Shown: positions 6,312-6,315 of the stretch, in pieces
How the letters are laid out: every line of letters begins with the position of its first letter
Position numbering within the stretch: the first letter of the stretch is position 1
Source of the DNA: an uncultured Verrucomicrobia subdivision 3 bacterium
GTDB taxonomy: Bacteria > Verrucomicrobiota > Verrucomicrobiae > Limisphaerales > CAMLLE01
Reading direction: 5' to 3'
NCBI GenBank assembly: GCA_946480555.1
Contig: CAMLLE010000196.1
Location: forward strand, 1 to 6,315
Length of the DNA stretch: 6,315 bases
Position numbers and translations under genes: made by a program
Notes under the pieces: model-generated
Seen by the model: only the letters and a program-made list of their open reading frames with translations
Databases searched by the model: none
What the model was told of the DNA's origin: nothing

Positions 6312-6315
6312 TTTC

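Noticed and set aside
1..6315. Mobile elements, CRISPR arrays, tRNA or rRNA genes
   Set aside because: No transposase or integrase, no regularly spaced direct repeats and no tRNA- or rRNA-like sequence were seen on either strand.

Overview
The window reads as one compact, single-direction block on the minus strand. It comes from a moderately GC-rich, probably Gram-negative bacterium. The style of the secreted proteins suggests the Verrucomicrobiota (or the wider PVC group): an N-terminal beta-sandwich ending in a 'FYR/FFRV'-like strand, a CotH kinase-like domain joined to a lamin-tail domain, and an NHL propeller with a cleavable signal peptide. This placement is inferred from domain style only. 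No rRNA, tRNA or phylogenetic marker is present.

Layout in transcription order, right to left: (1) 6311-4071, a large exported CotH kinase-like protein with a C-terminal lamin-tail domain, whose 5' end touches the window edge; (2) 4055-2739, an exported NHL-repeat beta-propeller; (3) 2733-1858, a VTC-family (polyphosphate polymerase-like) cytosolic enzyme; (4) 1861-1175, a multi-pass DUF4956 membrane protein; (5) 1178-96, an HlyD/AcrA-type membrane-fusion (periplasmic adaptor) protein. Junctions are 15 nt, 5 nt, a 4-nt ATGA overlap, and a second 4-nt ATGA overlap. No internal gap is large enough for a separate promoter, so this is almost certainly one operon with translational coupling in its last three genes. 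The remaining 95 bases (1-95) hold two inverted repeats and no gene I can support.

How the genes may work together: CotH-like proteins, VTC-domain proteins and DUF4956 proteins are, to my recollection, often neighbours in bacterial genomes. In eukaryotes the VTC domain makes polyphosphate from ATP and passes it through partner membrane segments. Here the VTC enzyme has no membrane segment of its own, but it is coupled to a DUF4956 membrane protein. That pair is followed by an adaptor carrying the R-x3-L-x6-S hairpin-tip motif used to dock TolC-type channels, and preceded by two exported proteins, one kinase-like. The working hypothesis is an envelope-spanning system that makes or handles a phosphorylated polymer and moves or attaches it outside the inner membrane. 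The individual family calls are firm; the joint function is inference.
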